DNA from: Phialophora verrucosa
Lineage: Eukaryota; Ascomycota; Eurotiomycetes; Chaetothyriales; Herpotrichiellaceae
DNA length: 64,000 bases
Assembly (NCBI GenBank): GCA_002099365.1
Contig: MSED01000003.1
Span: 3,038,001 to 3,102,000 of the forward strand
Reading direction: 5' to 3'
Part shown: piece by piece, positions 33,101-43,117 of the stretch
Layout of the letters: every line of letters begins with the position of its first letter
Numbering within the stretch: position 1 is the first letter of the stretch
Notes under the pieces: generated by a model
What the model saw: only the letters and a program-made list of their open reading frames with translations
Databases searched by the model: none
What the model was told of the DNA's origin: nothing
Position numbers and translations under genes: made by a program

Positions 33101-33360
33101 AATACAATCAGCCCTGGGAGCAGGTCACTTTGTCACACAGTGGGTGTTACTCTGCTCTCGTTCCAGTTTGAATTTCGCGTGTTATCGGACCCTTGCGACT
33201 TTTGATCGCGCAGTCACGGGCATGACGTGAGTTGCCAAGCGCGATGCCGATTCGTCCATCTGCGTCAGAGCTCGGATTGAAAGATTGTTGAACTAATTCG
33301 TGAGAGCATGCGCCAGCAGCCACCACGGGCTCAACAACCTACACTATGGCGCGACCAAGA
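33101..33360. promoter_or_regulatory. Divergent promoter of OCT1 and MIC26/27
   Basis: 260 bp between the two ATGs, so a shared bidirectional promoter is likely. Two mitochondrial genes share it. Confidence 0.5.
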
Positions 33361-34196
33361 ATGCTGCGAGCTGTAAGTTCCCCTGACCGAATTGACTGAC
33401 CTCGTTAACGATCATGACAGTCACGTCAGGCTGCAGTATTTGTCCTAGGAGCGGCAGCCGGCACCCAAGTTTCAGCAATCCCTTCACCCTTCCGCACAGC
33501 CTACGCTGAAGCTCCCTCGAAAGACGACGTGCGGAACACCAGCTTCATGACAACGGTGTAGCTCTGCTGACGCTTTCCTAGCTCCCTGATAAAAAGCCCA
33601 TATACTCCGAATACCCGGTCGCGCCCACCACCCCTCAACCTTCGTCCACTTCACCCGTGTCACGATCTCACCCAACCTCACCCACACCGACGGACAGGCT
33701 CGCAGAACAGGTGAAGAATGCTCGGATTTTCCTCTACCACCACTCTCTCGGCGCCGAGACGTCGTTCAACAACTTCCTCAGCTGGGCGTTTCGCAAAGAA
33801 ACAGACTTCAGCAATACCATTGCATCCTTGGCACCCAAGCCGGAGACAGGAGAACAACTCCTCCCAGGCGCGATCTACGTCCTCGTCGCGACACTTACAG
33901 GCTCGATAATCTCGCGAAACAGGGGTATTCTTTTACGGACAACATTTCCACTGGCCGTGGGTGTTGCCGCGGGCTGGTATCTCATCCCCGTGACGATGCG
34001 AAATACTTCAGATTTGATCTGGGAGTATGAGAAGAGAGTGCCCGTGGTGGCTGATACGCATTCGCAGATCAGCGCGTTCGTGCAGGAGGCGTGGAAGCAA
34101 ACGCGCGGGGTTACACAAGGAGCCGCTGAATGGGCGGATGAGAAGGCCATTGAAGCCAGGAAAAGCGTGGAGGAGTTGGTTTCCAAGGGGAAATAG
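33361..34196 (+). CDS. MICOS complex subunit MIC26/MIC27 (apolipoprotein O-like)
   Basis: Three exons, 33361..33372, 33421..33528 and 33582..34196; 244 aa. Exon 1 encodes just MLRA; introns are 48 and 53 bp. The N-terminus MLRASRQAAVFVLGAAAG is a presequence with a hydrophobic run. KKPIYSEYP and the long amphipathic region LAEQVKNARIFLYHHSL follow. Two hydrophobic segments joined by a Gly-rich stretch (GAIYVLVATLTGSIISRNRG and LAVGVAAGWYLIP) are typical of Apolipo_O-type MICOS subunits of the inner membrane, which shape crista junctions. The second donor is GTGCGG; the alternative donor at 33556 would leave only a 26-bp intron. An upstream out-of-frame ATG at 33347 overlaps the start. Confidence 0.87.
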
Positions 34197-35048
34197 ACAG
34201 AGAACAGCAAAGCACGGTTTAGAAGGGCTCAAGCAATCTGGGTCTACTGACTTGCCATATGTACAGCAAACAGGCGTCTGGCCTTCCATGGATTTTTGCA
34301 CATGCTCGCCCTCTAATTCGAGCACCTTATGCGTGATCCCCAGCGCCGGATTATGACCGTCACGCTACGAGTCTCTTTGACTGATTCAAACGGCTAGAAG
34401 ACCCCATGGGTCCGAACAAGTAGTTCTCAATCAATTCGGAATTGGGTGATCTTGGGGAGAAACATGACGCTCGTTTGAATTTGCAGAAAAATGAGTCTTA
34501 CACCCTCATGTCTCGCTGCGAAAAATGGCCTATGCTCGTACTGCTCCTCTAAAGCCGCATGCGGGACTCCATGTCAAACACCCTTCTCGTCCCTCTTCCT
34601 CTGCCTCAGCCAACTCTTTGCTCCCCAACTCGCAGTCTGACATCTATACTTTCAGGACATACCTGCTGCTGATCCGTCCTCCACTCCTTTGCCTGGAACC
34701 AGCAGGACAGGTGCGAGAGCCACGAAGGTTCGAGTTGACGTTTACGCCACCTCAACTCCTCAACAAAAATCTCATCCCAGCGAATCTGCACTGGTTCTCC
34801 GTCGGAAGCCTTCGTTGGTATGCGCTCTCTGCTGTGGCCCATGACAAGAACTAACCCTTTGTCGTTCAAGGCAAATAATTGCTCCGTTCTGAAAGAAGGA
34901 TAGAACATGATTCGACTCCTCGAGCTGTTCCCTCCCCAGCCGAGCCCTAGATCGGCGCAGGTCACAGTGTTCTTGTCCGTTCGTGTTAATTCTTCTGGGC
35001 CCATGCTCTTGGGTTTGGCATTTCGAGAACGACTCATCCCACGCCCCA
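34197..35048. other. Convergent intergenic region, one unassigned open frame
   Basis: 852 bp between two stops. A minus-strand frame of 148 codons (34606-35052) overlaps the NIP7 stop. It has no recognisable motif and no independent promoter space, so it is not called a gene. Confidence 0.4.
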
Positions 35049-35612
35049 TCAAGTCGTGAACAACGTATCCTCCTCCCTCAAGTACTCGCCCACATCCCCC
35101 TGCCTGAAGGCCACGATACTTGTGGGGTCCAACTTCCTCGCCTCGCCCGTGCTTTTAGCGGTCACCCCAAATCCGAGGGGCGTATCGTCCATGGCGAACA
35201 CTACGACGCCGGAATGTTCAGGGCAATCTTCACTCCACCTTCCGACATGCGCTTTAAGGACATGGCCGCCGTACAAGAAGGGCATTTCTCCATTTGGTTT
35301 GATCCAGAGCTTGTACCGTGCGTGCGGGGCAATCACGTCTAATGCGGTGATGTGTAGTCGAAATTTGCCCGTTTTCGTGAACTTGCCGATACACGTGCCA
35401 AGCGAGAGGAGGTTATCATGGGCGATTGAGGTGGCGAGGTTTGCGAGAGAGAGACGCACATAGTAAACGCGGGATTCGTGTAGGCGAAAGACATGCCTGT
35501 CATCTTTGGAGGAGGAGTCGGAAGGTGCAATGAGTTGGGTGAGCGAGCGGCCGGTGTAGTTTGCCAGTTTGGTGAAGAGCGTTTGCGTTTCCGTGTCGGT
35601 AAGGGGCCGCAT
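35049..35612 (-). CDS. NIP7: 60S ribosome biogenesis protein NIP7
   Basis: Single exon, 187 aa, close to the ~180 aa of yeast and human NIP7. MRPLTDTETQTLFTKLANYTG is the conserved start; HVFRLHESRVYYVR and CIGKFTKTGKFRLHITALD are the N-terminal domain. LWIKPNGEMPFLYGG followed by PLGFGVTAKSTGEAR and VAFRQGDVGEYLR is the C-terminal PUA RNA-binding domain. NIP7 is needed for 27S pre-rRNA processing and 60S assembly in the nucleolus. It shares a 218-bp divergent promoter with NOC3, another 60S assembly gene. Confidence 0.96.
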   Translation of the reverse strand: MRPLTDTETQTLFTKLANYTGRSLTQLIAPSDSSSKDDRHVFRLHESRVYYVRLSLANLATSIAHDNLLSLGTCIGKFTKTGKFRLHITALDVIAPHARYKLWIKPNGEMPFLYGGHVLKAHVGRWSEDCPEHSGVVVFAMDDTPLGFGVTAKSTGEARKLDPTSIVAFRQGDVGEYLREEDTLFTT

Positions 35613-35830
35613 CTTGACAGTGAGTTCTAAAGAAGAATATGCCTAAGGAGAACTGCTCAACTGGCCGCCAGAAGCAATGGCGTGGACGGAGATGAATACG
35701 AATATCAGGAAGACGACGAAATAATTTCTGCGGGGCGGAAAATCTTCGGCCAAACTCTTTTCGAAATTTTGATGTCCGACTTCGCATACCCAGTTGCGAC
35801 GGACTCTCCTCTCCAGGAACATATACAGCC
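35613..35830. promoter_or_regulatory. Bidirectional promoter of NIP7 and NOC3
   Basis: 218 bp between divergent ATGs. An AAATTTT core directly followed by GATG lies at 35764-35774. It resembles the AAAATTTT ribosome-biogenesis promoter element (RRPE) known from yeast, though the match is short. Confidence 0.5.
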
Positions 35831-37951
35831 ATGGGCCACGGACGGCCTGCGAAACGCAGGCGCTTGACGCCGCCTATAGACGACAGCAAAGTTTCTGAGA
35901 CTGTCAAGGCAGCCGACCTCTTCACACGAGCTGCAGACTGGGATCTCGAACAGGACTATGAACAGAGATCGCGGAGCAAGAAGACCAAGGAGTCATCGAG
36001 GCTACCGATCAAGACTGCAGAAGGGACGGTCAGACAAGTGCATGTGCCGCGCCCAGATGACGATGGCGACTCCGACAGCTTTCTCGGCTCCGGTACAGAC
36101 GACGAGGATGAAGCCGCTCAGCAATCCACCCCTCCCACCGACCCGGAGCCACAATCCACACCACAAATCCCCGTGAAGCAACAGGTCATCTCGGTTAAAG
36201 AGGAGATCGCGCGCCTAGTTACCCTCCTGAACGAGGACCCCGAAGAACACTCTTCTTCATTCAAAAAGCTGGCCCAACTCTGCACACCCGAATCCCATGT
36301 TGCGGTGCAGAAGCTCGTTCTCGCCGCCCAAGCGGCCGTTTACAAGGATAACATCCCCGGGTATCGAATACGGAGCTACAAGGATGAAGAACTAGGGACG
36401 AAAATTTCGAAGGACGTGCGGAAGACGAGACAATACGAACATGCTCTCGTCACGGGGTACCACGCCTACGTCAAACAGTTGGGCGGTCTGGCGAAGAAGC
36501 GAAAGGGCAATGCCGAGCATCAGTCCCTGAGAAGCGTGGCGATCAACTGCGCGTGTGCCCTTCTACTGTCCGTCCCACATTTCAATTTCCGAACGGAGTT
36601 GTTGAACATACTGGTGTACGAACTCTGCAGCCGAGAAGCCACCGCCGAGTTCAACAAATGTATCGACACGCTCGAGAACTTTTTCGCCAATGATGAAGAT
36701 GGCGCACCCTCCCTGGAAGCAGTCAGCCTGCTGACCAAGACGATAAAGGCGAAAGACTACCGCGTTAGAGAGGAAGTGTTGAATACTTTCTTCCAGCTGC
36801 GCCTCTTGTCGGAACTCCCGCCCCCGGGCTCGAGGGACAAGGACCAAAGCACAGACTCAACGTCCAAGATCCACGGGCGGAAGATCAAGAAGGAGAAATC
36901 ACAACACGTGACGAAGAAGGAGCGCAAACTCCGCAAGGAACGCAAAGCCGTGGAAAAGGACATGGCCGAGGCGTCCGCGCTGGTGAACCACGAGGAGCGC
37001 GAGAAACTACAATCCGAGACCCTGAAGCTTGTCTTTGTGACATATTTCCGCATCCTCAAGCAGCGCGTCCCGGAGCTGATGGGCGCGGTGCTGGAAGGAT
37101 TGGCGCGCTTCGCCCACCTGATCAACCAGGACCTGTTCGGCGATCTGCTGGAAGCATTGAAGGAAATCGTCGCCCAAGCCGACGACCGCCAATCCTCTCT
37201 CTCCCATGATCTCGGCCACCTTACGCACGAGGAATCGGATGCAGCAGACACGGCAGCAGGGACCCACGACAGCGCCACGATGCGCAACCTGACTCGCGAA
37301 TCCCTCCTCGCCACACAGACGGCGTTCACGCTCTTGTCTGGCCAGGACGCCTCTCGCGCAGCCTCGACTCTGAACCTCGACCTCAGCTTCTTCACCTCGC
37401 ACACATACCGCTCCATATACCCGCTCGGTCTAGATGCGGATATCGAACTCGGACCCAAATCCCTACGATTGCCGGATCCACATTCTGCGTCCACCCCGCC
37501 GGGCAGCGGCAGTGGCAGTAGCAGTGTAAACAGCGGAAGCGAAAGGGTACCCAAGGTCAACGTCTCGACCCCCATCCTCCTGCTCACAAGGGTCCTCACT
37601 TCCATCCTATTGACGCCCTCGGCCCCGCCGCCCACGCTCACGGCCCTAGCGTTCTTCAAGCGCCTGTTGACCGTGTCGCTGCAGCTGCCGGAGAAATCGT
37701 GCCTCGCGGTCCTGGCCCTCCTGCAGAAAATGGCGGACAAACACACCCGCAAGATCGAACCGCTCTGGTACAGTGATGAACGCAGGGGCGATGGCGTGTT
37801 TCACGGCAGTAGCGACTCTGTCGAGGGCACGAATGTGCTCAGCGTCGGGACCGGGGTGTGGGAAATGGAGATTATGAAGAGGCATTTTTGTCCGGCGGTG
37901 CGGGAGGCGGTGGGGAAGGTTGAAACCATAGTCAGGGATATGCATAGATAG
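35831..37951 (+). CDS. NOC3: Nucleolar complex protein NOC3
   Basis: Single exon, 706 aa. The N-terminus MGHGRPAKRRRL is basic and nuclear-localising, and an acidic region (GTDDEDEAAQQ) follows. The NOC3 domain covers about residues 130-270 (VKEEIARLVTLLNEDPEEH; NIPGYRIRSYKDEE; TRQYEHALVTGYHAYVKQL). The CBP/NOC helical domain lies further on (LKLVFVTYFRILKQR; LFGDLLEALKEIV), with a Lys/Arg-rich linker KKERKLRKERKAVEKD between. NOC3 escorts pre-60S particles with NOC2 and in yeast also joins replication licensing. Length is close to the family's usual 650-750 aa. Confidence 0.95.
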   Translation: MGHGRPAKRRRLTPPIDDSKVSETVKAADLFTRAADWDLEQDYEQRSRSKKTKESSRLPIKTAEGTVRQVHVPRPDDDGDSDSFLGSGTDDEDEAAQQSTPPTDPEPQSTPQIPVKQQVISVKEEIARLVTLLNEDPEEHSSSFKKLAQLCTPESHVAVQKLVLAAQAAVYKDNIPGYRIRSYKDEELGTKISKDVRKTRQYEHALVTGYHAYVKQLGGLAKKRKGNAEHQSLRSVAINCACALLLSVPHFNFRTELLNILVYELCSREATAEFNKCIDTLENFFANDEDGAPSLEAVSLLTKTIKAKDYRVREEVLNTFFQLRLLSELPPPGSRDKDQSTDSTSKIHGRKIKKEKSQHVTKKERKLRKERKAVEKDMAEASALVNHEEREKLQSETLKLVFVTYFRILKQRVPELMGAVLEGLARFAHLINQDLFGDLLEALKEIVAQADDRQSSLSHDLGHLTHEESDAADTAAGTHDSATMRNLTRESLLATQTAFTLLSGQDASRAASTLNLDLSFFTSHTYRSIYPLGLDADIELGPKSLRLPDPHSASTPPGSGSGSSSVNSGSERVPKVNVSTPILLLTRVLTSILLTPSAPPPTLTALAFFKRLLTVSLQLPEKSCLAVLALLQKMADKHTRKIEPLWYSDERRGDGVFHGSSDSVEGTNVLSVGTGVWEMEIMKRHFCPAVREAVGKVETIVRDMHR

Positions 37952-38358
37952 GTAGAGGATAGGTCATGGGAGTTGAATGAGACCTGTGAGGAGAATGACA
38001 GTTCTTCGATGACGATAGAGATACCTTGTCCAGCTCAGTGTGCAATTCGACTACTACATAATTACGGGGTCAAAGGCCGCGAGAGACTCGACCAGACACT
38101 TATGGCGGCAGCATTCAAGGACATCACGTCCAATTCAGATTGAGAACAAAACAGGGTGTGGGTGTCAGTGTGTGATGTGTTCATATTAGTCACATCTGGC
38201 GACAGAGACAGAGCATACGCTCGTCTCAAGACGTGTTGCAACGCCTTTTCGTCACAGGTCGCCGTCTGTCTCATTCCACCACGCCATGTCATTGTCGCTT
38301 AAGAACTGCCCCTTCAACGTTTGCTCAGACACCGTCGCTGTCGTTGCCCGTGACGTCC
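37952..38358. other. Convergent intergenic gap
   Basis: 407 bp of 3' flanking sequence between NOC3 and a small minus-strand gene; nothing recognised. Confidence 0.35.
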
Positions 38359-38763
38359 TCACAACTCGCCATTCTCAACATTTCTGACTGGCAAAGGCGG
38401 GATAAAAGCCCATCGTGCCCGAGGATTTGCACCTGCCGTCCACTCTCTTCCAACACCCACAAACCACACCCAGAAAGCGCCCAACTCCCGTCTCAACAGC
38501 TGTATCCGCCACCATATCCACCCGCGGATGGTTCTGGCTCGTTCCTGTTCCATCTGTTCGACTGCTCGGGCCGCCCGAATCATTGCTTGCTCGCGCAGAC
38601 CCAGGTGTGGGCGTGCGGCACCCTCGAACAAGCGCCGCATCTCCTCGTCTCGTTCCTGCTGCTCTTGTTGTTGCTGTTGTTGTCGGTGCATTTCAGCCAG
38701 AAAGACAGGCCCGCGCGGTCTTTGCCAGGTAGGCGTATTGTCCATCACACGCCATTCTGCCAT
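38359..38763 (-). CDS. Small hypothetical protein with poly-Gln stretch and possible membrane-associated helix
   Basis: Single exon, 134 aa from the ATG at 38763 (MAEWRVMDN); another in-frame ATG lies nine codons upstream. The text has protein character: FLAEMHRQQQQQQEQQERDEEMRRLFEG is a Gln/Glu-rich helix, then an Ala/Arg/Glu helix (MIRAARAVEQMEQERA). The Trp-rich GWIWWRIQLLRRELGAFWVWFVG could sit on or cross a membrane. No family recognised. The opposite strand is also open, which is explained by base composition. I lean to a real small gene because of its two clear helices and its position between two complete genes. Confidence 0.5.
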   Translation of the reverse strand: MAEWRVMDNTPTWQRPRGPVFLAEMHRQQQQQQEQQERDEEMRRLFEGAARPHLGLREQAMIRAARAVEQMEQERARTIRGWIWWRIQLLRRELGAFWVWFVGVGREWTAGANPRARWAFIPPLPVRNVENGEL

Positions 38764-39012
38764 TGTAAGAAGGGCTGACGACAGTGACAAAACAGAGGGG
38801 GGTTGATTGGAGGGGTGGTTGGGTGAGTGTTGGTGGATGAAGGGCTGTCGGTCACTAAAGGGTTATGGTTGAGATAGAGATGTGTCTGTCGCTGAAGAGG
38901 AACAAAGAAAAAAAGAATGAGAAAGGGAGCAGGGAATCATATATTGTTGTCGTGGGAGGAAGTACCGTCGCCAAGGAACGCCGTGGCCGGCGACATCATT
39001 GTTCTATCGACG

Positions 39013-39960
39013 CTACCGACGCAGGTAATATGATACAGCGACAGGGACGGCGACCATCACAACCACCATAACTAGACTCCTAGACGACGGTGAGCGACAA
39101 CACTGGATATCGGGCAGGGGAAAGGACTTACTTTGCGCTACACATTCGAGCGACCAACGACTGTTTCTTCCTTTCCGATTCGTCATTTGTAGCTGCTGGT
39201 TGAGAGGAGGGCTGCTTCAGAGGAGCGGCTTCGGCCACTGGTGCCACTTGGACTTTTTCGTCCGGGTCTGGAATCGTTCCAGTTGCAGAAACCGAGTATG
39301 GCGGAGGAGCAAAATCAGGGATGGAGTCCTTTCTCGGTGTAGCAGCCTCGGATGGTACTTTGGCAGTTTGCTCCTCGAACTGGGCCTGCTTGTCGGTTTC
39401 AGCTGTGGGCTTTTTACTGTCCACGGTTGACCGCTGAGGTGCATGGGTATCGACAAGATTTGGTATGACTTCCTCAGGTGGGGGATATGGCTGGGCAGAT
39501 TGCTCATGGTCTGCAAGACCATTCACCTTGGGTTCATCGTCCAAGATATGAGCATCCTTTGTGTTCAAAACATGCGCAGGCGGAGTTGGAATGGTCTCAA
39601 CAGGTGGTTCCGAGGATGGTTTATGTTCTTCAGCTTTGACTGATAGGACATTGTTCACATTCCCAAGCTCGTCAGTCGCTGTGACATGGTCAGTGGTGGT
39701 GACTCCAGTGCCTTGAAGGATATCGGACCTTTCTGGGCGGTTTCATCGAGAACCCACCAATCACCTGGACCCAATCGAAACTTATACTGATACTCGCCAG
39801 GTTCGAGTTCGGTCTTGTGGGAGAAAGAGGACTCGACTGAGCCGTTGGATTCTGTCGTTTCGTACGTCATCTCGATGGGTACCCAGTCGGTAAACCCTCC
39901 AGCGACAAAGACCGGAGGCTGGACATTGTCCTTCTTGAAAACGATGGTGGTCGATACCAT
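39013..39960 (-). CDS. CBM48/E-set (AMPK-beta glycogen-binding-like) protein with C-terminal membrane anchor
   Basis: Three exons, 39960..39729, 39678..39132 and 39079..39013; 281 aa. Residues 1-90 form an early-set/CBM48-like fold: VFVAGGFTDW, GEYQYKFRLGPGDWWVLDE and, across the first junction, TDELGNVNNVLSV, the usual end of this domain. The first intron (50 bp) has an unusual GTCCGA donor, but only this splice restores the motif. Residues 91-250 are Pro/Glu/Thr-rich and disordered, with a PPPY motif at 202-205. Exon 3 (67 nt) adds 20 mostly hydrophobic residues (about 261-278) before YLRR-stop, a predicted tail anchor. Without the last splice the protein would stop right after SAK. Likely role: binding an alpha-glucan or a partner at a membrane surface (inferred). 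Confidence 0.75.
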
Positions 39961-41548
39961 CGTGAACCGCAGTGAGAGCTTGTACGGCAGCGGCGATGGA
40001 TTGGACAGAGTATAGCCCAGTCAGGTCAAGATTGTCGACAGATGGAGGTAAGTAAGCGTCCGTGACAGCGAAGAAGCGTGTGATGATGATCCTGGAAAAA
40101 CCATAGTCAGCGAAGGCTACGAGGTGAGTAATGATGGGCTCAAAGGACGAGGGAGCTTCATGACTGTGGTTCAAGATGTGACATGGCCATGGCTGGATAC
40201 AAGAGCTGTGACGCTGGACTGACTCGTCACTGCCGTAAGTTTGAGTCGAGCTTTCCATGCGGCGTTTGAAGCGTCCAGCAGTCGCCCGGCATCAGCGCCA
40301 AGGCAAGTTGTCCGTGCAATGACTGGCGACCTGGCAATTCGCCAGTCTTGAGGTCACTAACTTTCAACATTCCCTCACTCAGATTCAAGTAAGCTCGGAG
40401 AGAAAACGGAGCTCCAGCAACCACACGATCATGAAAGCATTCTGCCACGTTTGTCTTTAAGAGAAGCTATACGTCTTGAACAATAGACTGTCCTCATACC
40501 ACAATCACGTACCTCGAGATCTGGCAGTGTCCCGCACGGATTCTAATTAGGATTCCCAATGAGCTTGGCTTGGTCGGATAGAGTCTATCGAGATTAACAT
40601 CCGCCAGGCTCTCCAACGCGAGCTATAGCTAGAGAGATCCGCTTCGCTGCCACAGTTGCTAAAGTCAGTCATTCCGAGCTTGACAAAATGTTGATCTTCG
40701 AAGACAAGAAACCACATACAAGATCAGCCCACCCGAGAATTTCGCCGAACAGGTTTCGGACCGAGACCAGATAACGCTCGCAAGTCGCGAGGAAGGAAGC
40801 AGAATGCCAACCAAGCGTCAATGAGATGTTATACACAGATACCTCCAGTCAGAAAAGAGGCACAGCATATCCGGACACAAAAAGGCCTCGGAGTTGGAAG
40901 TAGGAAAGTCATATCATCATCCTGTCATACCACATTCCTCAAATGCCAACAAGCTTACAGGCTCGAGCGTGCCGACATCCCTGCGAGCTCCTCCACGCCG
41001 AGCAAGCACGGTGCATGCTGTGCAGGCCCCATAAGATTCAGACCGGGAAGATGTCTGGTGCCCGCAAGTTTCCATGCTGCGCATGCATGCAGATATGGAT
41101 CTCACGAGCGGCTGACATGTGTTCATTGGCGCGGATAAGGTGCACATGTGAAAGCAAGTTTATGGCGATGACATTTGTTGGGATGTCGGAAAGCTAGGCG
41201 TGTCTCGCTAACCGAGCATTTATGCAGCCAAGGAGCGATAGGCATCGCCATCGCCGTCAGCCACAGGTGGCTGTCATGGGCTGATAGTGTCCGCGGGGTG
41301 TCCAGATACCGGTATGAATACCTCCTGCATCTTCCAGCACTACAAAAGGTGCGAGACTTCGAAGGTGTTTACAGAACTGTGACAGTACTAGTGAGAAGAG
41401 TGACCACAACATTGCTGTTCGCTCAAACAGAGACCCCGCACAGAGGGACTCTTACTACGTTTTGCCTGTGCTTGTCATATCAACATGAGTGAGAACGAAC
41501 GGTCTGTGAGCGGTTCTCTAGCGTCGGTATGTACATAGTATGAACTCC
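39961..41548. other. Intergenic region, no confident gene
   Basis: About 1.6 kb. It includes the promoter of the CBM48-like gene and the 3' end of the zinc-cluster regulator. A 73-codon minus frame at 40227-40448 reads somewhat protein-like but has no partner exon or recognised motif. No repeat seen. Confidence 0.4.
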
Positions 41549-43117
41549 TTATTCCGTGACCGTCAACGTCTCTCGCACAGCTCGCCAGCGCGCGTCGCTG
41601 TCTGGGTCGTACATCAAATAGGTAACATCGACGTATGTCCTTCCGCCACGGCGATAGTTTAATTCGGCGAGAATGTCGTAGAAGCGAATGGGCCTCTGAT
41701 CAACCAGCCCTTGCTGGTCGTGTGAGTCCAACACGGCCAGGCCCTCTTCAAGCTCGATGACCCTTGCGGCAATGCACCTTAGTTCAGACCTGTACCACAA
41801 GCCTTCTTTCTCTCCCGCATGGGACATCAACTCCAGCGCTTTCCTCCGAATGACTGAATCTCGACATTTGCGCGCCGTGAGATAGAGCGCTGGCAGAAAG
41901 CACGGCTCGAAGAAGAAGTTATTCGTCTCGCTGTCCTGGGGATGCCGCGCGAGACTTTCTTCGGCGACAGCGACAAGGTTTCTGAAGTCGTCGGATTGAT
42001 CTTCGCCATCCCTTTCCGAGGGATCCATACTGGCAGCTGCGCTGATTTTGGCAATCAACCACTGAACAGAGAGGATGGACCACGCCTGCGAGTACCGGAA
42101 TGCTTGCAGGCCCTGTCGATCGATAAGGGCCTGCAAGTCGCTTTGCCAGCTCTCCAGCATAAGTAAGACGGCTTGTTGTTCCCGTTGAAGCGCCCTGATC
42201 GTCGCAAACCTCTCCGAGTCGGACATTGATTTCAGCTGGGCCTGAAACACTCGTAGTCTGAGGTGTTGGACCGCGGTGATGAGTTCGTGCAAACAATCTC
42301 TCGCTGTCTGAACGGTGCCGACAAAGGGAAGGAGGGGACCAAGGTCAAGGATCTGGGGAGGTCGCCGTGACGGTCGGGGTATATGGTGTCCAAACATGCT
42401 CGACAGTAGCCACAGTCTGTCGAACAGATTCAGCAGTCCCGAATCAATCACGCTGGTCTGACTGTCCTGTCCTTTTGGCATGGCTTCCGCGATCATGCCA
42501 CATCCCTTGGATATGAGAGAGATTGCGGTCTTGTCGTTCAGTCGGTAAGATTCGAGACAGATGAATATCAGGCACGACAGAAGAGCCACGCCAATGGCCT
42601 GCTGATCAGGTGGCCGCTGCATGTACTGCGAAAAGGAAGAAATCGCCTTGTTATAGTGGCGCAGCGCTTGTCGACAACGAGCGCACACGCATTCCGACAT
42701 GCCGTCCGAGACGCCATGATGCCGAAACAGATTTCCAAGAGCAAAGACGCCGTGCCGAACAGTGGGCTCGGTCTCGGCTACCTGGAGGACAAGTCTCTGC
42801 CATAAATCCGTGTCGAAGGCGCCCCCCAGGATGCCGGAAATCTTGTCAGTGTAGAAAGCGTATGCCAGCCACTCTGATTCTGTGGCTCGAAAGGCGGACA
42901 GCAGTGATGACGAACTGCTGAGCTGCGGGAACGTCGTCTGTATGGAAGATGCGAATGGCCGTGCTTCGACCACAGAAAGCCGATAGCCGTCGCATTTTCG
43001 TCCCGACTTGACACACCTCGCACACGACGGTCGCTCGAGTCCGCATTTGACGCGTCTCTTTTTACAGGTGAGGCAGGCTGTACGGGTCTTTGGAGCGTGT
43101 CTGCCCTGGCCAGCCAT
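41549..43117 (-). CDS. Zn2Cys6 zinc-cluster transcription factor
   Basis: Single exon, 522 aa, started at MAGQGRHAPK (43117); the frame extends 29 codons further but that part looks like UTR. The cluster is canonical: Cys15, 18, 25, 32, 35 and 42 in ACLTCKKRRVKC and PSCARCVKSGRKCDGY. A linker follows, then a fungal-specific regulatory domain from about residue 90 to the end, with features such as YNKAISSFSQYM and LSCLIFICLESYR, a layout common in regulators near catabolic or secondary-metabolic genes. No such cluster is visible here, so the target is unknown. A short 43118-43631 gap separates it from the divergent DUF1989 gene. Confidence 0.92.
   Translation of the reverse strand: MAGQGRHAPKTRTACLTCKKRRVKCGLERPSCARCVKSGRKCDGYRLSVVEARPFASSIQTTFPQLSSSSSLLSAFRATESEWLAYAFYTDKISGILGGAFDTDLWQRLVLQVAETEPTVRHGVFALGNLFRHHGVSDGMSECVCARCRQALRHYNKAISSFSQYMQRPPDQQAIGVALLSCLIFICLESYRLNDKTAISLISKGCGMIAEAMPKGQDSQTSVIDSGLLNLFDRLWLLSSMFGHHIPRPSRRPPQILDLGPLLPFVGTVQTARDCLHELITAVQHLRLRVFQAQLKSMSDSERFATIRALQREQQAVLLMLESWQSDLQALIDRQGLQAFRYSQAWSILSVQWLIAKISAAASMDPSERDGEDQSDDFRNLVAVAEESLARHPQDSETNNFFFEPCFLPALYLTARKCRDSVIRRKALELMSHAGEKEGLWYRSELRCIAARVIELEEGLAVLDSHDQQGLVDQRPIRFYDILAELNYRRGGRTYVDVTYLMYDPDSDARWRAVRETLTVTE

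Noticed and set aside
33556..33581. 26-bp intron in the MIC26/27 gene
   Set aside because: Too short for fungal splicing; the donor at 33529 gives a 53-bp intron and a better KDD-LPDKKPIY join.
34606..35052. 148-codon minus-strand frame behind NIP7
   Set aside because: Overlaps the NIP7 stop, has no recognisable domain and lies in convergent 3' flanking DNA.
36757..37752. 331-codon antisense frame inside NOC3
   Set aside because: The sense strand encodes a full conserved NOC3; the antisense text is Arg/Ser-rich with no motif.
40227..40448. 73-codon minus frame between the CBM48-like gene and the Zn2Cys6 gene
   Set aside because: Mildly protein-like but alone, without motif, splice partner or support.
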